The translations under genes were made by a program, and so were the position numbers. A DNA stretch of 64,000 nt from Chlamydiota bacterium (GTDB lineage Bacteria; Chlamydiota; Chlamydiia; Chlamydiales; Rhabdochlamydiaceae), in NCBI GenBank assembly GCA_013288005.1, contig JABDCS010000002.1:1-64000 (forward strand), written 5' to 3'. Positions within the stretch are counted from its first letter, which is position 1. Every line of letters begins with the position of its first letter. The notes under the pieces were generated by a model. It ran no database searches. It was not told where the DNA came from and worked only from the letters and a program-made list of their open reading frames with translations. Below are positions 53,854 through 62,619 of this stretch, one piece after another.

Positions 53854-55425
53854 ATGTATCCTTTAGCCTTTTTAGGTGTTTTTTTAAGCTGCGCACTTAG
53901 TGCATTAGCTGGTGAATGGGCAGATAAAACTCTTCAGCAAATGTCCTTAGAGGAAAAAATAGGACAACTTCTCATCATACCTGTTTGTCCTTTGCGCCAG
54001 GACGAGCGGCATAAGGAAGATATTCTCCGCGCTTTAGAAACTTATAAAGTCGGAGGTATAATCTTTAAGCAAGGAACCCTTGAACAAGAATTTACATCTA
54101 TTCAAGAAGCGCAGGCGAAAGCTACCTATCCGCTGCTTGTTGTAGCAGATGCAGAATGGGGCCTTGCCATGCGCGCTTCCGATGCTCTCCCTTTGCCACG
54201 CTTTATGACTCTTGGCGCAGTTCAAGATCTTTCTCTGATTGAACAAATGGGGAGCGAGATTGGTCGCCAGCTACTCGCCCTTGGCGCGCACATGAATCTT
54301 GCTCCTGTTCTCGATGTCAATATTAACCCCCAAAATCCCGTCATTCGTATGCGTTCATTTGGCGATGATCCCGTTCAAGTAGGGGAGCGTGGAGTAAGAT
54401 TTATGAAGGGGTTACACGAGAGTGGAATACTAAGCTGCGCTAAACACTTTCCCGGGCATGGTAATACGATGACGGACTCACACGTTGCCCTTCCCACCAT
54501 CACCAACTCTTTTGCAGAACTCCAAAATGTCGAATTAATCCCTTTTCGGATGCTGATCGATGGAGGTGTTAGTGCAGTTATGAGTGCGCATATTATTGCA
54601 TCCGCTTTGGATACAGGGCCAGCTACCTTATCTTTTCAGTGGATGACAAAATGTCTTCAAGAACAGATGAAATTCAATGGCCTTCTTATAACGGATGCAC
54701 TCAACATGGAAGGTCTTGCAGTTAATTTTTCTGCAAAAGAAATCATCAAAAGAGCTTTCGCAGCAGGGCATGATCTTTTTCTTTATGGTGATCACATTGC
54801 TCCTCGTATAGATGATATCTTAGAAAGACTTATTCCCCAGGCCTTCATATCCTTACGAGACGCTGTTCTTGAAGGTGAAATTCTAGAGACAGAAATAGAT
54901 AGGCGAGTCCAAAAGATTTTGAATGCGAAGGAAAAGTTGGGGCTTCACGTTAAGAGAGGGCCTTCTTCATTCGTCCTTGAATCTTTTAACAGTACAGCAG
55001 TTAAGAAGCTTGCAAGAACCCTTTGTCGCGAAGCGATTACTCTAGTAAAGCTGGTGAAGGGAGATCATTTTCCGGTAGATAATCTTATCGTGGATGACCA
55101 AAACAGCGGTTTTAAAGAGCGTCTGGAGAAGCGTGGTGTGAAAGTTATCACTGACTCGTCTCGCGTTCTTATTACCTGTGGTGATCTGCGAACAGAAGCG
55201 CAACAGAAGCAAGCGGAAGATAGGTTCAAGCGATGGAAAAAAGAGGGGAAAGAAATCATAGCTATTATTTTTGGTGCTCCCTATTCAATTCCTCACATCT
55301 CTTTATGGGCAGATACGCTTGTGCTTGCCTATGAAGATATTGAAGAAATGCAAGAAGCTGCTGCAGATCTTTGCTTAGGCCTTCTTCAACCTAAAGGAAA
55401 AATGCCTATTCAAACTCTTGAGTGA
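53854..55425 (+). CDS. nagZ: Beta-N-acetylhexosaminidase NagZ-like (GH3)
   Basis: 523 aa. Signal peptide-like start (MYPLAFLGVFLSCALSALAG), so probably exported, unlike cytosolic NagZ. GH3 motifs: KHFPGHGNTMTDSHVALP (about 197-214) with the NagZ-type acid/base loop, and GLLITDALNMEGLA with nucleophile Asp281. A C-terminal domain (about 370-520) follows, as in longer GH3 enzymes. It removes terminal GlcNAc from peptidoglycan fragments, fitting amiA and murE nearby. The ribosome site GGGGAAGG overlaps a small hairpin (CCCCAA / TTGGGG, 53826-53843). Confidence 0.88.
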   Translation: MYPLAFLGVFLSCALSALAGEWADKTLQQMSLEEKIGQLLIIPVCPLRQDERHKEDILRALETYKVGGIIFKQGTLEQEFTSIQEAQAKATYPLLVVADAEWGLAMRASDALPLPRFMTLGAVQDLSLIEQMGSEIGRQLLALGAHMNLAPVLDVNINPQNPVIRMRSFGDDPVQVGERGVRFMKGLHESGILSCAKHFPGHGNTMTDSHVALPTITNSFAELQNVELIPFRMLIDGGVSAVMSAHIIASALDTGPATLSFQWMTKCLQEQMKFNGLLITDALNMEGLAVNFSAKEIIKRAFAAGHDLFLYGDHIAPRIDDILERLIPQAFISLRDAVLEGEILETEIDRRVQKILNAKEKLGLHVKRGPSSFVLESFNSTAVKKLARTLCREAITLVKLVKGDHFPVDNLIVDDQNSGFKERLEKRGVKVITDSSRVLITCGDLRTEAQQKQAEDRFKRWKKEGKEIIAIIFGAPYSIPHISLWADTLVLAYEDIEEMQEAAADLCLGLLQPKGKMPIQTLE

Positions 55426-55446
55426 TTTTTATCGATCTTAGAGGGA

Positions 55447-55497
55447 ATATTTTCCGCTCTGTAAACCATTGAAAGGCTTTAGCAGAGCGGAAAATAT
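55447..55497. other. Long near-perfect hairpin between convergent nagZ and dnaK
   Basis: Outer stem of 15 perfect pairs, ATATTTTCCGCTCTG (55447-55461) / CAGAGCGGAAAATAT (55483-55497). An inner stem TAAACC / GGCTTTA has one bulge and a 7-nt loop. It lies between two convergent genes and may stop or stabilise both transcripts, although no clean T-run follows on either side. Confidence 0.7.
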
Positions 55498-55536
55498 AGA
55501 GAATGTCTTTGGTATCTACACACCAGTATTTCTTTA

Positions 55537-55587
55537 AGAGGGTATATCTCAGAAAATCGAGATAAATTTACTTTTGATACGCCCTCT
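55537..55587. repeat. Short copy of dispersed inverted-repeat element
   Basis: Ends AGAGGG (55537-55542) and CCCTCT (55582-55587). An interior of about 30 bp (55549-55578) is identical to the copy after proS (15957-15986). It contains an internal palindrome TATCTC-AGAAAATC-GAGATA. Confidence 0.7.
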
Positions 55588-55609
55588 AGATTTGTACCGT
55601 GCAGTTGAA

Positions 55610-57520
55610 TTATTTCTTGTCGTCTTCGATAACCTCAACTTCTGCTTCTTCGATGTTTTCCTCATTTTTTGAGGTTTGTTGCGGACCAGCTGCATTAGAC
55701 CCTGCAGCTTGTGCATGCTGTTGCATGGTTTCACCGATTTTTTGCATATGCAAATTGAGTTCTTCAGTCGCTGTTTTAATCGCAGCTGTATTGGTGCCTT
55801 CGAGGGCTTTTTTCACACCATCAATCTTGCTTTGAATCTCGGTAACAATATTCGCAGGTAACTTATCTTTATATTCGTCCAAGGATTTTTGGGCGCGGAA
55901 GACGAGAGAATCACCCTCGTTGCGTGTTTCTGCTTCTTCCTTGCGAAGACGATCATCTTCCGTATGTTCTTCTGCGTCTTTCAACATACGCTTGACTTCT
56001 TGATCGCTTAAGCCTGATTTAGCTTCGATGCGAATCTTCTGCTCTTTGCCTGACTGAAGGTCTTTAGCCGATACGTTGAGAATGCCGTTGGCATCAATAT
56101 CGAAAGCAACCTCAATTTGTGGCATGCCACGAGGAGCTGGTGGAATGTCGGTCAAATCGAATTGCCCGATTTTTTTGTTATCCTTCGCCATTTTTCTCTC
56201 ACCTTGCAAGACTGTAATGGTCACAGCTGGCTGATTATCCGCTGCGGTAGAGAAAATTTGTTTCTTTTGTGTGGGGATTGTCGTATTTCTCTCAACGAGA
56301 GGAGTCAGAACACCACCTAACGTTTCGATACCCAATGTAAGAGGAATAACATCGAGCAGAAGTACATCTTTGACCTCTCCACTTAACACGCCACCTTGAA
56401 TAGCGGCGCCCACAGAAACAACTTCATCAGGGTTTACACCTTTATGAGGTTCTTTACCGAAAATATCTTTTACTTTGCGTTCGACAGATGGCATGCGTGA
56501 CATACCGCCAACAAGAATTACCTCGTCGATCTTGTCTCTAGTGAGACCAGAATCTTTAAGGGCCTTCACACAAGGTTCTTCGCAGCGTTCGATGAGGTCA
56601 TGGACAAGGGATTCCATTTTAGCTCTCGTTAACGAGATTTGCAAATGCTTAGGACCACTATTATCCATCGTGATGAAGGGTTGATTGATTTCTGTCGATT
56701 GTGTCCCTGACAGTTCAATTTTCGCCTTTTCTGCTGCATCACGTAATCTCTGGAGGGCCATTTTGTCTTTGCTGAGATCAATGCCATGCTCTTTTTTAAA
56801 CTCATCGAGTAACCAGCGCAAGATGGCATTATCGAAGTCATCGCCACCTAGATGCGTATCACCATTGGTCGAAAGTACCTCGAACACTCCATCGCCAATT
56901 TCAAGAATCGAAATATCGAATGTACCACCACCAAGATCGAATACAGCAATCTTCTTATCGCTTCCTTTGTCAAGGCCATAAGCCAGAGCTGCAGCAGTCG
57001 GTTCGGGGATAATACGTTTTACATCCAGTCCTGCAATACGGCCTGCATCTTTAGTCGATTGACGTTGTGAATCGTTGAAGTAAGCGGGTACAGTAATTAC
57101 CGCTTCTGTGATAGTTTCACCAAGATAGGCTTCGGCAGTTTCTTTCATTTTGATGAGGACTTGAGCCCCTACTTCTTCCGGTGTCAGCAGTTTACCATCC
57201 ACTTCAAAAACCGCATCGCCATTGCCGTTAGCTACGACTTTGTAAGGAACGTGTTGGATTTCTGACTGCACTTCAGAAAATTTTCTTCCTATAAAACGCT
57301 TAGCAGAGAAAACAGTTTTCTCAGGATTTGTAACTGCTTGCCGTTTAGCGGGAATACCGACAAGGCGTTCGCCACCTTTATAGCAAACAACAGAGGGTGT
57401 AGTTCTGGCGCCTTCAGCGTTTGCAATCACTTTAGGAGTTCCTCCTTCCATGACAGCTACGCAAGAATTGGTAGTTCCTAAATCGATCCCGATGATGTAT
57501 TTTTTCTTTTTATCTGACAT
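55610..57520 (-). CDS. dnaK: Molecular chaperone DnaK (Hsp70)
   Basis: 636 aa. N-terminal ATPase ([45 protein letters not shown]), a substrate-binding domain, and an [14 protein letters not shown]-terminal tail. Folds nascent and stress-damaged proteins with GrpE and DnaJ. Third gene of the hrcA-grpE-dnaK operon; dnaJ is not in the window. Confidence 0.98.
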   Translation of the reverse strand: MSDKKKKYIIGIDLGTTNSCVAVMEGGTPKVIANAEGARTTPSVVCYKGGERLVGIPAKRQAVTNPEKTVFSAKRFIGRKFSEVQSEIQHVPYKVVANGNGDAVFEVDGKLLTPEEVGAQVLIKMKETAEAYLGETITEAVITVPAYFNDSQRQSTKDAGRIAGLDVKRIIPEPTAAALAYGLDKGSDKKIAVFDLGGGTFDISILEIGDGVFEVLSTNGDTHLGGDDFDNAILRWLLDEFKKEHGIDLSKDKMALQRLRDAAEKAKIELSGTQSTEINQPFITMDNSGPKHLQISLTRAKMESLVHDLIERCEEPCVKALKDSGLTRDKIDEVILVGGMSRMPSVERKVKDIFGKEPHKGVNPDEVVSVGAAIQGGVLSGEVKDVLLLDVIPLTLGIETLGGVLTPLVERNTTIPTQKKQIFSTAADNQPAVTITVLQGERKMAKDNKKIGQFDLTDIPPAPRGMPQIEVAFDIDANGILNVSAKDLQSGKEQKIRIEAKSGLSDQEVKRMLKDAEEHTEDDRLRKEEAETRNEGDSLVFRAQKSLDEYKDKLPANIVTEIQSKIDGVKKALEGTNTAAIKTATEELNLHMQKIGETMQQHAQAAGSNAAGPQQTSKNEENIEEAEVEVIEDDKK

Positions 57521-57533
57521 ATGTAATGACTCC

Positions 57534-58058
57534 TTACGATTTTGTTTTTTTTGCGACTTTCACACGCGCAGGCCGAATTACACGGTCCTGGCTCTTATAG
57601 CCGCGTACATATTCTTCGAGGATAGTTCCTTCGGGTTGTTCGGTCGACTCTTCTACCTCAACAGCCTCGTGAAGATGAGGATCAAATAGAGTTCCTGTCG
57701 AGGAATAAGAATTAACACCATTGTTCTGCAAAACTTCTTTGAACTGGGAAAGGATCATTTGAAATCCAATCGCCCAATTACTTACTTCCGGAGACATACG
57801 ATCCGCGCATTCGAGCGCTTTCTCTAAATTGTCGAGAGGACCTAAAAGCTCAGCCATAGCATTGTCGATGGCAAAGCGTGTCATCTCTTGTTTCTCTTTG
57901 GAGAGGCGTTTTCTCATATTTTCAATTTCTGCTAAGAGACGCAAATATTTGTCTTTATACTCTTGCACTTCTTCTTCAAGCTTTTGAACTTGATCCTCTT
58001 CCTGGACAGGTTCTACAGGAGATGCTGCTGGAATTTGTTCGTTTTCTGGTTCAGTCAT
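57534..58058 (-). CDS. grpE: Nucleotide exchange factor GrpE
   Basis: 174 aa. Long N-terminal coiled coil (about 18-65), then the conserved GrpE head ([49 protein letters not shown]). Promotes ADP release from DnaK. Nine bases after hrcA and 13 before dnaK. Confidence 0.97.
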   Translation of the reverse strand: MTEPENEQIPAASPVEPVQEEDQVQKLEEEVQEYKDKYLRLLAEIENMRKRLSKEKQEMTRFAIDNAMAELLGPLDNLEKALECADRMSPEVSNWAIGFQMILSQFKEVLQNNGVNSYSSTGTLFDPHLHEAVEVEESTEQPEGTILEEYVRGYKSQDRVIRPARVKVAKKTKS

Positions 58059-58067
58059 AGATAGAGT

Positions 58068-59213
58068 TCAACTCCTTTTGTCTTCTAATAAGAAACATTG
58101 TGTCTCCCCAATTAGGATGGGAGCAGGTTTTTGGGGTTCGCGGTAGGAAATTTTGAACTTATAGAGACTCTTCGTCAAGGTTTCTGAGATGATTTCAGAA
58201 GCTAATTGCATAAGTCCAAAAAGTTCGCGATAAGGAATGCGATTGGGGCCTAATAAGGCGAGAGATCCTACAACATTTTGTGCAATAGAATAGGGGGCAG
58301 CTATAACACTACAATTCCCTGCAGTAGGAACGAAATTGGCGAGATCTTCTCCAATCCAACAGCTCACATGGCGCTTTTTACAACACTCTTGTAAAAGAGC
58401 CCGCAAGCGTTCCGTATTTTCAAAGAGAGAAAGACCTGATGCTAGCACAGAAGCATCAGTGAAATCAGGATAGTGGAGAAGTTGAGAAAAACCAGTTTTG
58501 TAAATGTCTTCAGCGCTAAAATTTGTATAGCGTGCGATACGTCGCATCATGATTTCGTGATAAAATTTTTCGGCGATCAACTCTTCTTCGGGTGTCAGCT
58601 CAGGACGTGGTTGTTTCATCAGCCGTGCATGAAAATAGTTCTCGATTCGTTTGAGACTAAAGCTGCTTAATTTCTTCTCTGTATAGAGGATCTCAGAATG
58701 GATAAGACCGAAGTCGGTTGTGAGAGCGCATAGAATACGGTGGTGATCGATGCCCAGGAATTTGGCGTCGAGTAGGAAGTCTTGGTCAAAACGTGGAGCC
58801 GATAAAAATACGGCACAGCGTGACATCTCGCTAATTTTTTCTGCTGCTTCTTGAAGGTAGCTAGCTACTTCTCTTTGCGCGCCACCTAATTTTTGGCGAA
58901 TTTTTTGGCGTTCTTGTTCTTGGTAACCAGGGTCGTCCGCCCGTGCATTGGCACAGGCATCTGCGTAGGCTTTATAAGCGAACTGTGTGGGAATCCTTCC
59001 ACCCGATGAGTGTTGCTGTTTAAGAAAGCCCGCTTCTTCGAGTTTGGAAAAATAATTGCGAATAGTTGCAGAGCTTAAAGAATCAAACCCGTGCTCGCGC
59101 AGGGTGTTGGATCCGACAGGTTTGCCTGTTCTTAAGAAAAGTTCGACAAGACCTAAAAGAACGAGGCGTTCTCTTTCGTCTCTAGCGGGTTTTTTTCTAA
59201 AATTCTTTCTCAT
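58068..59213 (-). CDS. hrcA: Heat-inducible transcription repressor HrcA
   Basis: 381 aa. N-terminal winged helix with the family pattern FLRTGKPVGSNTLRE, LSSATIRNYFSKLEEAG and SSGGRIPT, then a GAF-like middle domain and a chlamydial-length C-terminal extension. It represses its own operon by binding CIRCE, found just upstream at 59273-59299; GroEL normally modulates it. First gene of hrcA-grpE-dnaK. Confidence 0.96.
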   Translation of the reverse strand: MRKNFRKKPARDERERLVLLGLVELFLRTGKPVGSNTLREHGFDSLSSATIRNYFSKLEEAGFLKQQHSSGGRIPTQFAYKAYADACANARADDPGYQEQERQKIRQKLGGAQREVASYLQEAAEKISEMSRCAVFLSAPRFDQDFLLDAKFLGIDHHRILCALTTDFGLIHSEILYTEKKLSSFSLKRIENYFHARLMKQPRPELTPEEELIAEKFYHEIMMRRIARYTNFSAEDIYKTGFSQLLHYPDFTDASVLASGLSLFENTERLRALLQECCKKRHVSCWIGEDLANFVPTAGNCSVIAAPYSIAQNVVGSLALLGPNRIPYRELFGLMQLASEIISETLTKSLYKFKISYREPQKPAPILIGETQCFLLEDKRS

Positions 59214-59236
59214 AAAATTTGCTCTCTATGTTGGAA

Positions 59237-59266
59237 AGTATAACAAAGAGTAGCAGGATCTTGCAA
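59237..59266 (-). promoter_or_regulatory. hrcA-grpE-dnaK promoter
   Basis: On the minus strand, -35 TTGCAA (59261-59266), 18-bp spacer, -10 TATACT (59237-59242), about 24 bp before the hrcA ATG. Consistent with the housekeeping sigma66/sigma70 consensus. Confidence 0.7.
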
Positions 59267-59272
59267 GAAAAA

Positions 59273-59299
59273 TTAGCAGTCCATGATGAAGAGTGCTGA
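59273..59299. promoter_or_regulatory. CIRCE operator
   Basis: TTAGCAGTC (59273-59281), 9-bp spacer, GAGTGCTGA (59291-59299), against the consensus TTAGCACTC-N9-GAGTGCTAA: two mismatches. Binding site of HrcA. Unusually it sits just upstream of the -35 rather than overlapping the start site. Confidence 0.85.
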
Positions 59300-59322
59300 T
59301 TTTGCTTGTAAGTGTTTATTTA

Positions 59323-62300
59323 TTAAAGACTAATGATGTTGGAGTCTTGTACGATAAGTGGCAAGACATCCACAAGTGAGGGAGACCAGTTAAGTCCCCG
59401 TTTATAAACAAGACGTTGTGCTATATAGCAAGCGATGATTGCTTTTTTATGAATATCTGGGAGATCTGTCAAAATTCTTTTTACATATTGTTTACGTAAG
59501 AGAGGGGGGCAGTAGTGCAGCAGACAGATAATTAAAGGGTCATCTGTACTTGTGGGAAGAGAAATAGGTTGCAGATAGTTAAGAAGTTCATAGGTGTAGG
59601 TATTGATTCTTTCGGAAATAGTTTCAGAGAGGGAGGTAAGGAATTCGCCTGTTTCTTGAAAGGTTTGTAAAAGCAGCCGGGCCTCATCCCTGGCTCTATC
59701 TCCAATAATTTGAAGAATTTCCTTCACAAGTTCGGGCTTGTCTCTTAAGAATTCTTCTTCAGTCATAACCAGGCCCGCTAAGACCTCGAAAGACGAGCAG
59801 ATCACTCCGCCTTTATTGGCTGAGCTGTCTTTAATAATTAAGGTCCCGAGGTTTTCTAAGGAGCGCCTTGCGACAGGTGTCAAAAATAAATTAGCACCCT
59901 CAATGATGGCTCTAGAAGTGGGTTTGCCAGAATCATCTAAGAAATCTTTCCAATTGGTATCATTGAGCGTACGTGGACGTCCTCCGGCAGGAATAAAAAT
60001 ATCGCTTTTGGTATTTAAGATATTATGGCGCCACAGATGGTTCATTTCATTGCCACCCAGCCAATCTTCTTCTAAGTTTCCGCCATTCTTGCGCCAACAA
60101 AGACTCTGCTGTGCATAGGCTGTTTGATCTCTTTTTTTGCGAACATCGAGTAGAAAGCCCCCATCGTGAAGATGTTCTGGAGGGTAGGTGTTTAAGGTGG
60201 TTCCTTTTTGGAATAAATCATCGATTATCGCTAGATCAAGTCCTTCAGGATCATAAATGGTTCCAGAGGCATCGGTCAAAGCGAGAAGTTTGGCGGTTTT
60301 GGGGTACATCTTGTACAGGTTATGGAGTTCATTACCGGCAACATCTCCATCCGGTCCTCCTGTCATTTTGATCGTAAAGGCTTGATGATTGGGATCGATA
60401 TCAAGGAACTTTAAAGTCTCTTCTAGATAGACATTTACTCCCAGGGAGGTAACTCCAAACTCTTTGTGATTGATGCCTGCGCTAGGTTTACTGGAAATGA
60501 ATGTTCCCGCCGGTTTGTATCCCACTTGCTTACTATACTGAGCAATCCATTCAATCATAATATTGTGGGCGTTCTCATCAGGGCCTAGATAGATATATTC
60601 TGGTTTTTTGTAATAGTCGACCATATCCTTGGCTTTAAGAGTTCCATCTGGTTGGCAATTGATCAGGGTCATGAAGCATTCGATATAGGCTCTTTGGCTT
60701 TGATACAGAAATTCTAGCTTGTGTTGCTGGTCGAAATTATTCATTCTCGCTTGTATCTCGTTTTCTCCGATTCCTTTTGTCAATAATTCGCGTCGATAGA
60801 TCTCCGATTCGGGTCGCATACTTTCATAGGGAGCAAGCAGAATAATTCCTTTAGCCCCACCTTCAGGTATGTCTTTGTTCTTTTTTTGTTGGGTGTAGGA
60901 TAGTGCATAGCATTCGGCGAAAACATTATTGCGCTCATTATAGAACTGTTCGGTGCTGGCGGGACAAACTGTGCGCAACCCTCCCCGCGAAAGATCCTTG
61001 AAACGAATATGAAATCCCATGAAATGCATCCCTTTCATGAAAAAAATCGCATAGGGAATTTCCGGAAATTTATCTTGGCGTTCAAAGGGAAGTTCTAGCA
61101 AGTAGGAGGGGTCAAGACGAAAACAGAACGCGGATTTGTTATTGCGATAAAAATTGGTCTTGAATGTATAGCGGATGAAGTTCATTCCCTGGCGCAAAAT
61201 ATTTTTACGCCTGTTGTCATTGACTTCATTACCCGTATCGATGTTTTCGACAAGTTCGAGAAATCGCGATGAGACCTTTGTAAACTCTTTTTCATCGTGA
61301 CGCGTAGGGTGAAATCGAAAAGCAAAGGCTTCGCAAAGCTGCGTAGTGAGTTCTGGATGACGACAGAAACCCTCTTCAATATGGGAAAAGGAATACATGT
61401 TGGGGTCAGCGTGGACAAGAGCTTGATGGACGAAATAGACCATCGTTTTGATAAAATTCCCCATATTTCCTGAAACGAGACCGCTGTCGACAAAGATATG
61501 TTCGATAGGTTCGAGTTCTTCGAAATACTTGACCGTAACAAGCTCTTGTAGAAAGTCGGTTAAATTGGCTTCTTCCCATGCGGCTTTGCCATGATTGCCG
61601 TGTAAGCCAAGAGAGAGAAGCATGATGTCATTTTTCGTATGAGGATCTTCTACATAAGATGCATTGACACGAGTCATCCGTAAGCTATAACGCTGTATGA
61701 CCTTAGCTAACCTGTAGAGAAAATTATGTTTGGGGACACTTCTCCAGGCCATGACGATTTGCATAGAAGGTGTATCGCGTTTCTCTTGCCAATCTTCGTT
61801 GTAGCGAACAAGATATTGACACTGGTCGCGTGATTTTGCGCGGAAGTACATCTCCAGACAGGCAATGAGTCTTTCATGCGTAAGGAGTTTTAAAAATGAG
61901 GGGTTAATCACCTCAATGATAGTAAGAAACTCTTCCTCGGTCAAATTGGGGTTACGCTCTTGCAGTTGTTGAAAGATCTCTTGTCTTTTCTGAAGGGGAA
62001 ATATCTCTTCTAATGAGGTTTTGTGTTCGCTGGCTTCGTCAAAAACAATGGTCGCCACGCGTAAGCGAGTTTCGTTATTAGGCGGTGGGGCGTCTGAGAC
62101 AAATGCGCGATAATCCCGAATACCGGACATGCGATATTGTTGTAAAATACGTAGGTCCGCGTCGGGGACATCCAGACAGAGGATAATGGCACTTGTTTTC
62201 AAGTGAATTTGAGAAAAACAGTCCTGTAAATTAAAGGCGACGAGACTATAGGCAACTAGGATCATTTTTTCTTGATCGAGCTCAGTAAAAAAGCTAGGAG

Positions 62301-62391
62301 GCATGTGCGTTTCTAGCCATGCGTAGGCCTCTTCAAACTTCCGTTCTTCATTCTGTATAGCCTCTTGAAGAGAACGGCGATGTGAATCCAT
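59323..62391 (-). CDS. gdh: NAD-dependent glutamate dehydrogenase, large (~115-kDa) type
   Basis: 1,022 aa. Oxidatively deaminates glutamate to 2-oxoglutarate, feeding carbon into the TCA cycle. The catalytic domain shows GGLRTVCPASTEQFYNERNN and the active Lys in DIPEGGAKGIILL. The NAD domain contains MTGGPDGDVAGNELHNLY and IIEGANLFLTPVARRSLEN. The long N-terminal region (about 1-400) is regulatory. This length matches fungal/protist GDH-115 enzymes rather than the ~1,600-aa bacterial GDH-180. It would exploit host glutamate as fuel. Confidence 0.9.
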   Translation of the reverse strand: MDSHRRSLQEAIQNEERKFEEAYAWLETHMPPSFFTELDQEKMILVAYSLVAFNLQDCFSQIHLKTSAIILCLDVPDADLRILQQYRMSGIRDYRAFVSDAPPPNNETRLRVATIVFDEASEHKTSLEEIFPLQKRQEIFQQLQERNPNLTEEEFLTIIEVINPSFLKLLTHERLIACLEMYFRAKSRDQCQYLVRYNEDWQEKRDTPSMQIVMAWRSVPKHNFLYRLAKVIQRYSLRMTRVNASYVEDPHTKNDIMLLSLGLHGNHGKAAWEEANLTDFLQELVTVKYFEELEPIEHIFVDSGLVSGNMGNFIKTMVYFVHQALVHADPNMYSFSHIEEGFCRHPELTTQLCEAFAFRFHPTRHDEKEFTKVSSRFLELVENIDTGNEVNDNRRKNILRQGMNFIRYTFKTNFYRNNKSAFCFRLDPSYLLELPFERQDKFPEIPYAIFFMKGMHFMGFHIRFKDLSRGGLRTVCPASTEQFYNERNNVFAECYALSYTQQKKNKDIPEGGAKGIILLAPYESMRPESEIYRRELLTKGIGENEIQARMNNFDQQHKLEFLYQSQRAYIECFMTLINCQPDGTLKAKDMVDYYKKPEYIYLGPDENAHNIMIEWIAQYSKQVGYKPAGTFISSKPSAGINHKEFGVTSLGVNVYLEETLKFLDIDPNHQAFTIKMTGGPDGDVAGNELHNLYKMYPKTAKLLALTDASGTIYDPEGLDLAIIDDLFQKGTTLNTYPPEHLHDGGFLLDVRKKRDQTAYAQQSLCWRKNGGNLEEDWLGGNEMNHLWRHNILNTKSDIFIPAGGRPRTLNDTNWKDFLDDSGKPTSRAIIEGANLFLTPVARRSLENLGTLIIKDSSANKGGVICSSFEVLAGLVMTEEEFLRDKPELVKEILQIIGDRARDEARLLLQTFQETGEFLTSLSETISERINTYTYELLNYLQPISLPTSTDDPLIICLLHYCPPLLRKQYVKRILTDLPDIHKKAIIACYIAQRLVYKRGLNWSPSLVDVLPLIVQDSNIISL

Positions 62392-62619
62392 TTAATTACC
62401 CCCTATACATTTTTAATAATAATCTAATTTAAATTTATAATTAAACACGATTATCTTATTTATGTGATTTTGGGTAATTAATATTATTGTAAGATCATAA
62501 ATCTTTATAGTTTATATAATAAAATGCTATTTGCATCTTAGTTGTGGCTAGTGGTTAATAAGGAGAGGTCTGTAACAAGAAGGAGAGAAATAAAGGAACT
62601 TTTCCAAACAAGGAAAATT

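Noticed and set aside
62600-62617. TTTTCC/GGAAAA hairpin after the oppA-like gene as terminator
   Set aside because: Only six AT-rich pairs and no clear T-run beyond the stem; too weak to annotate.
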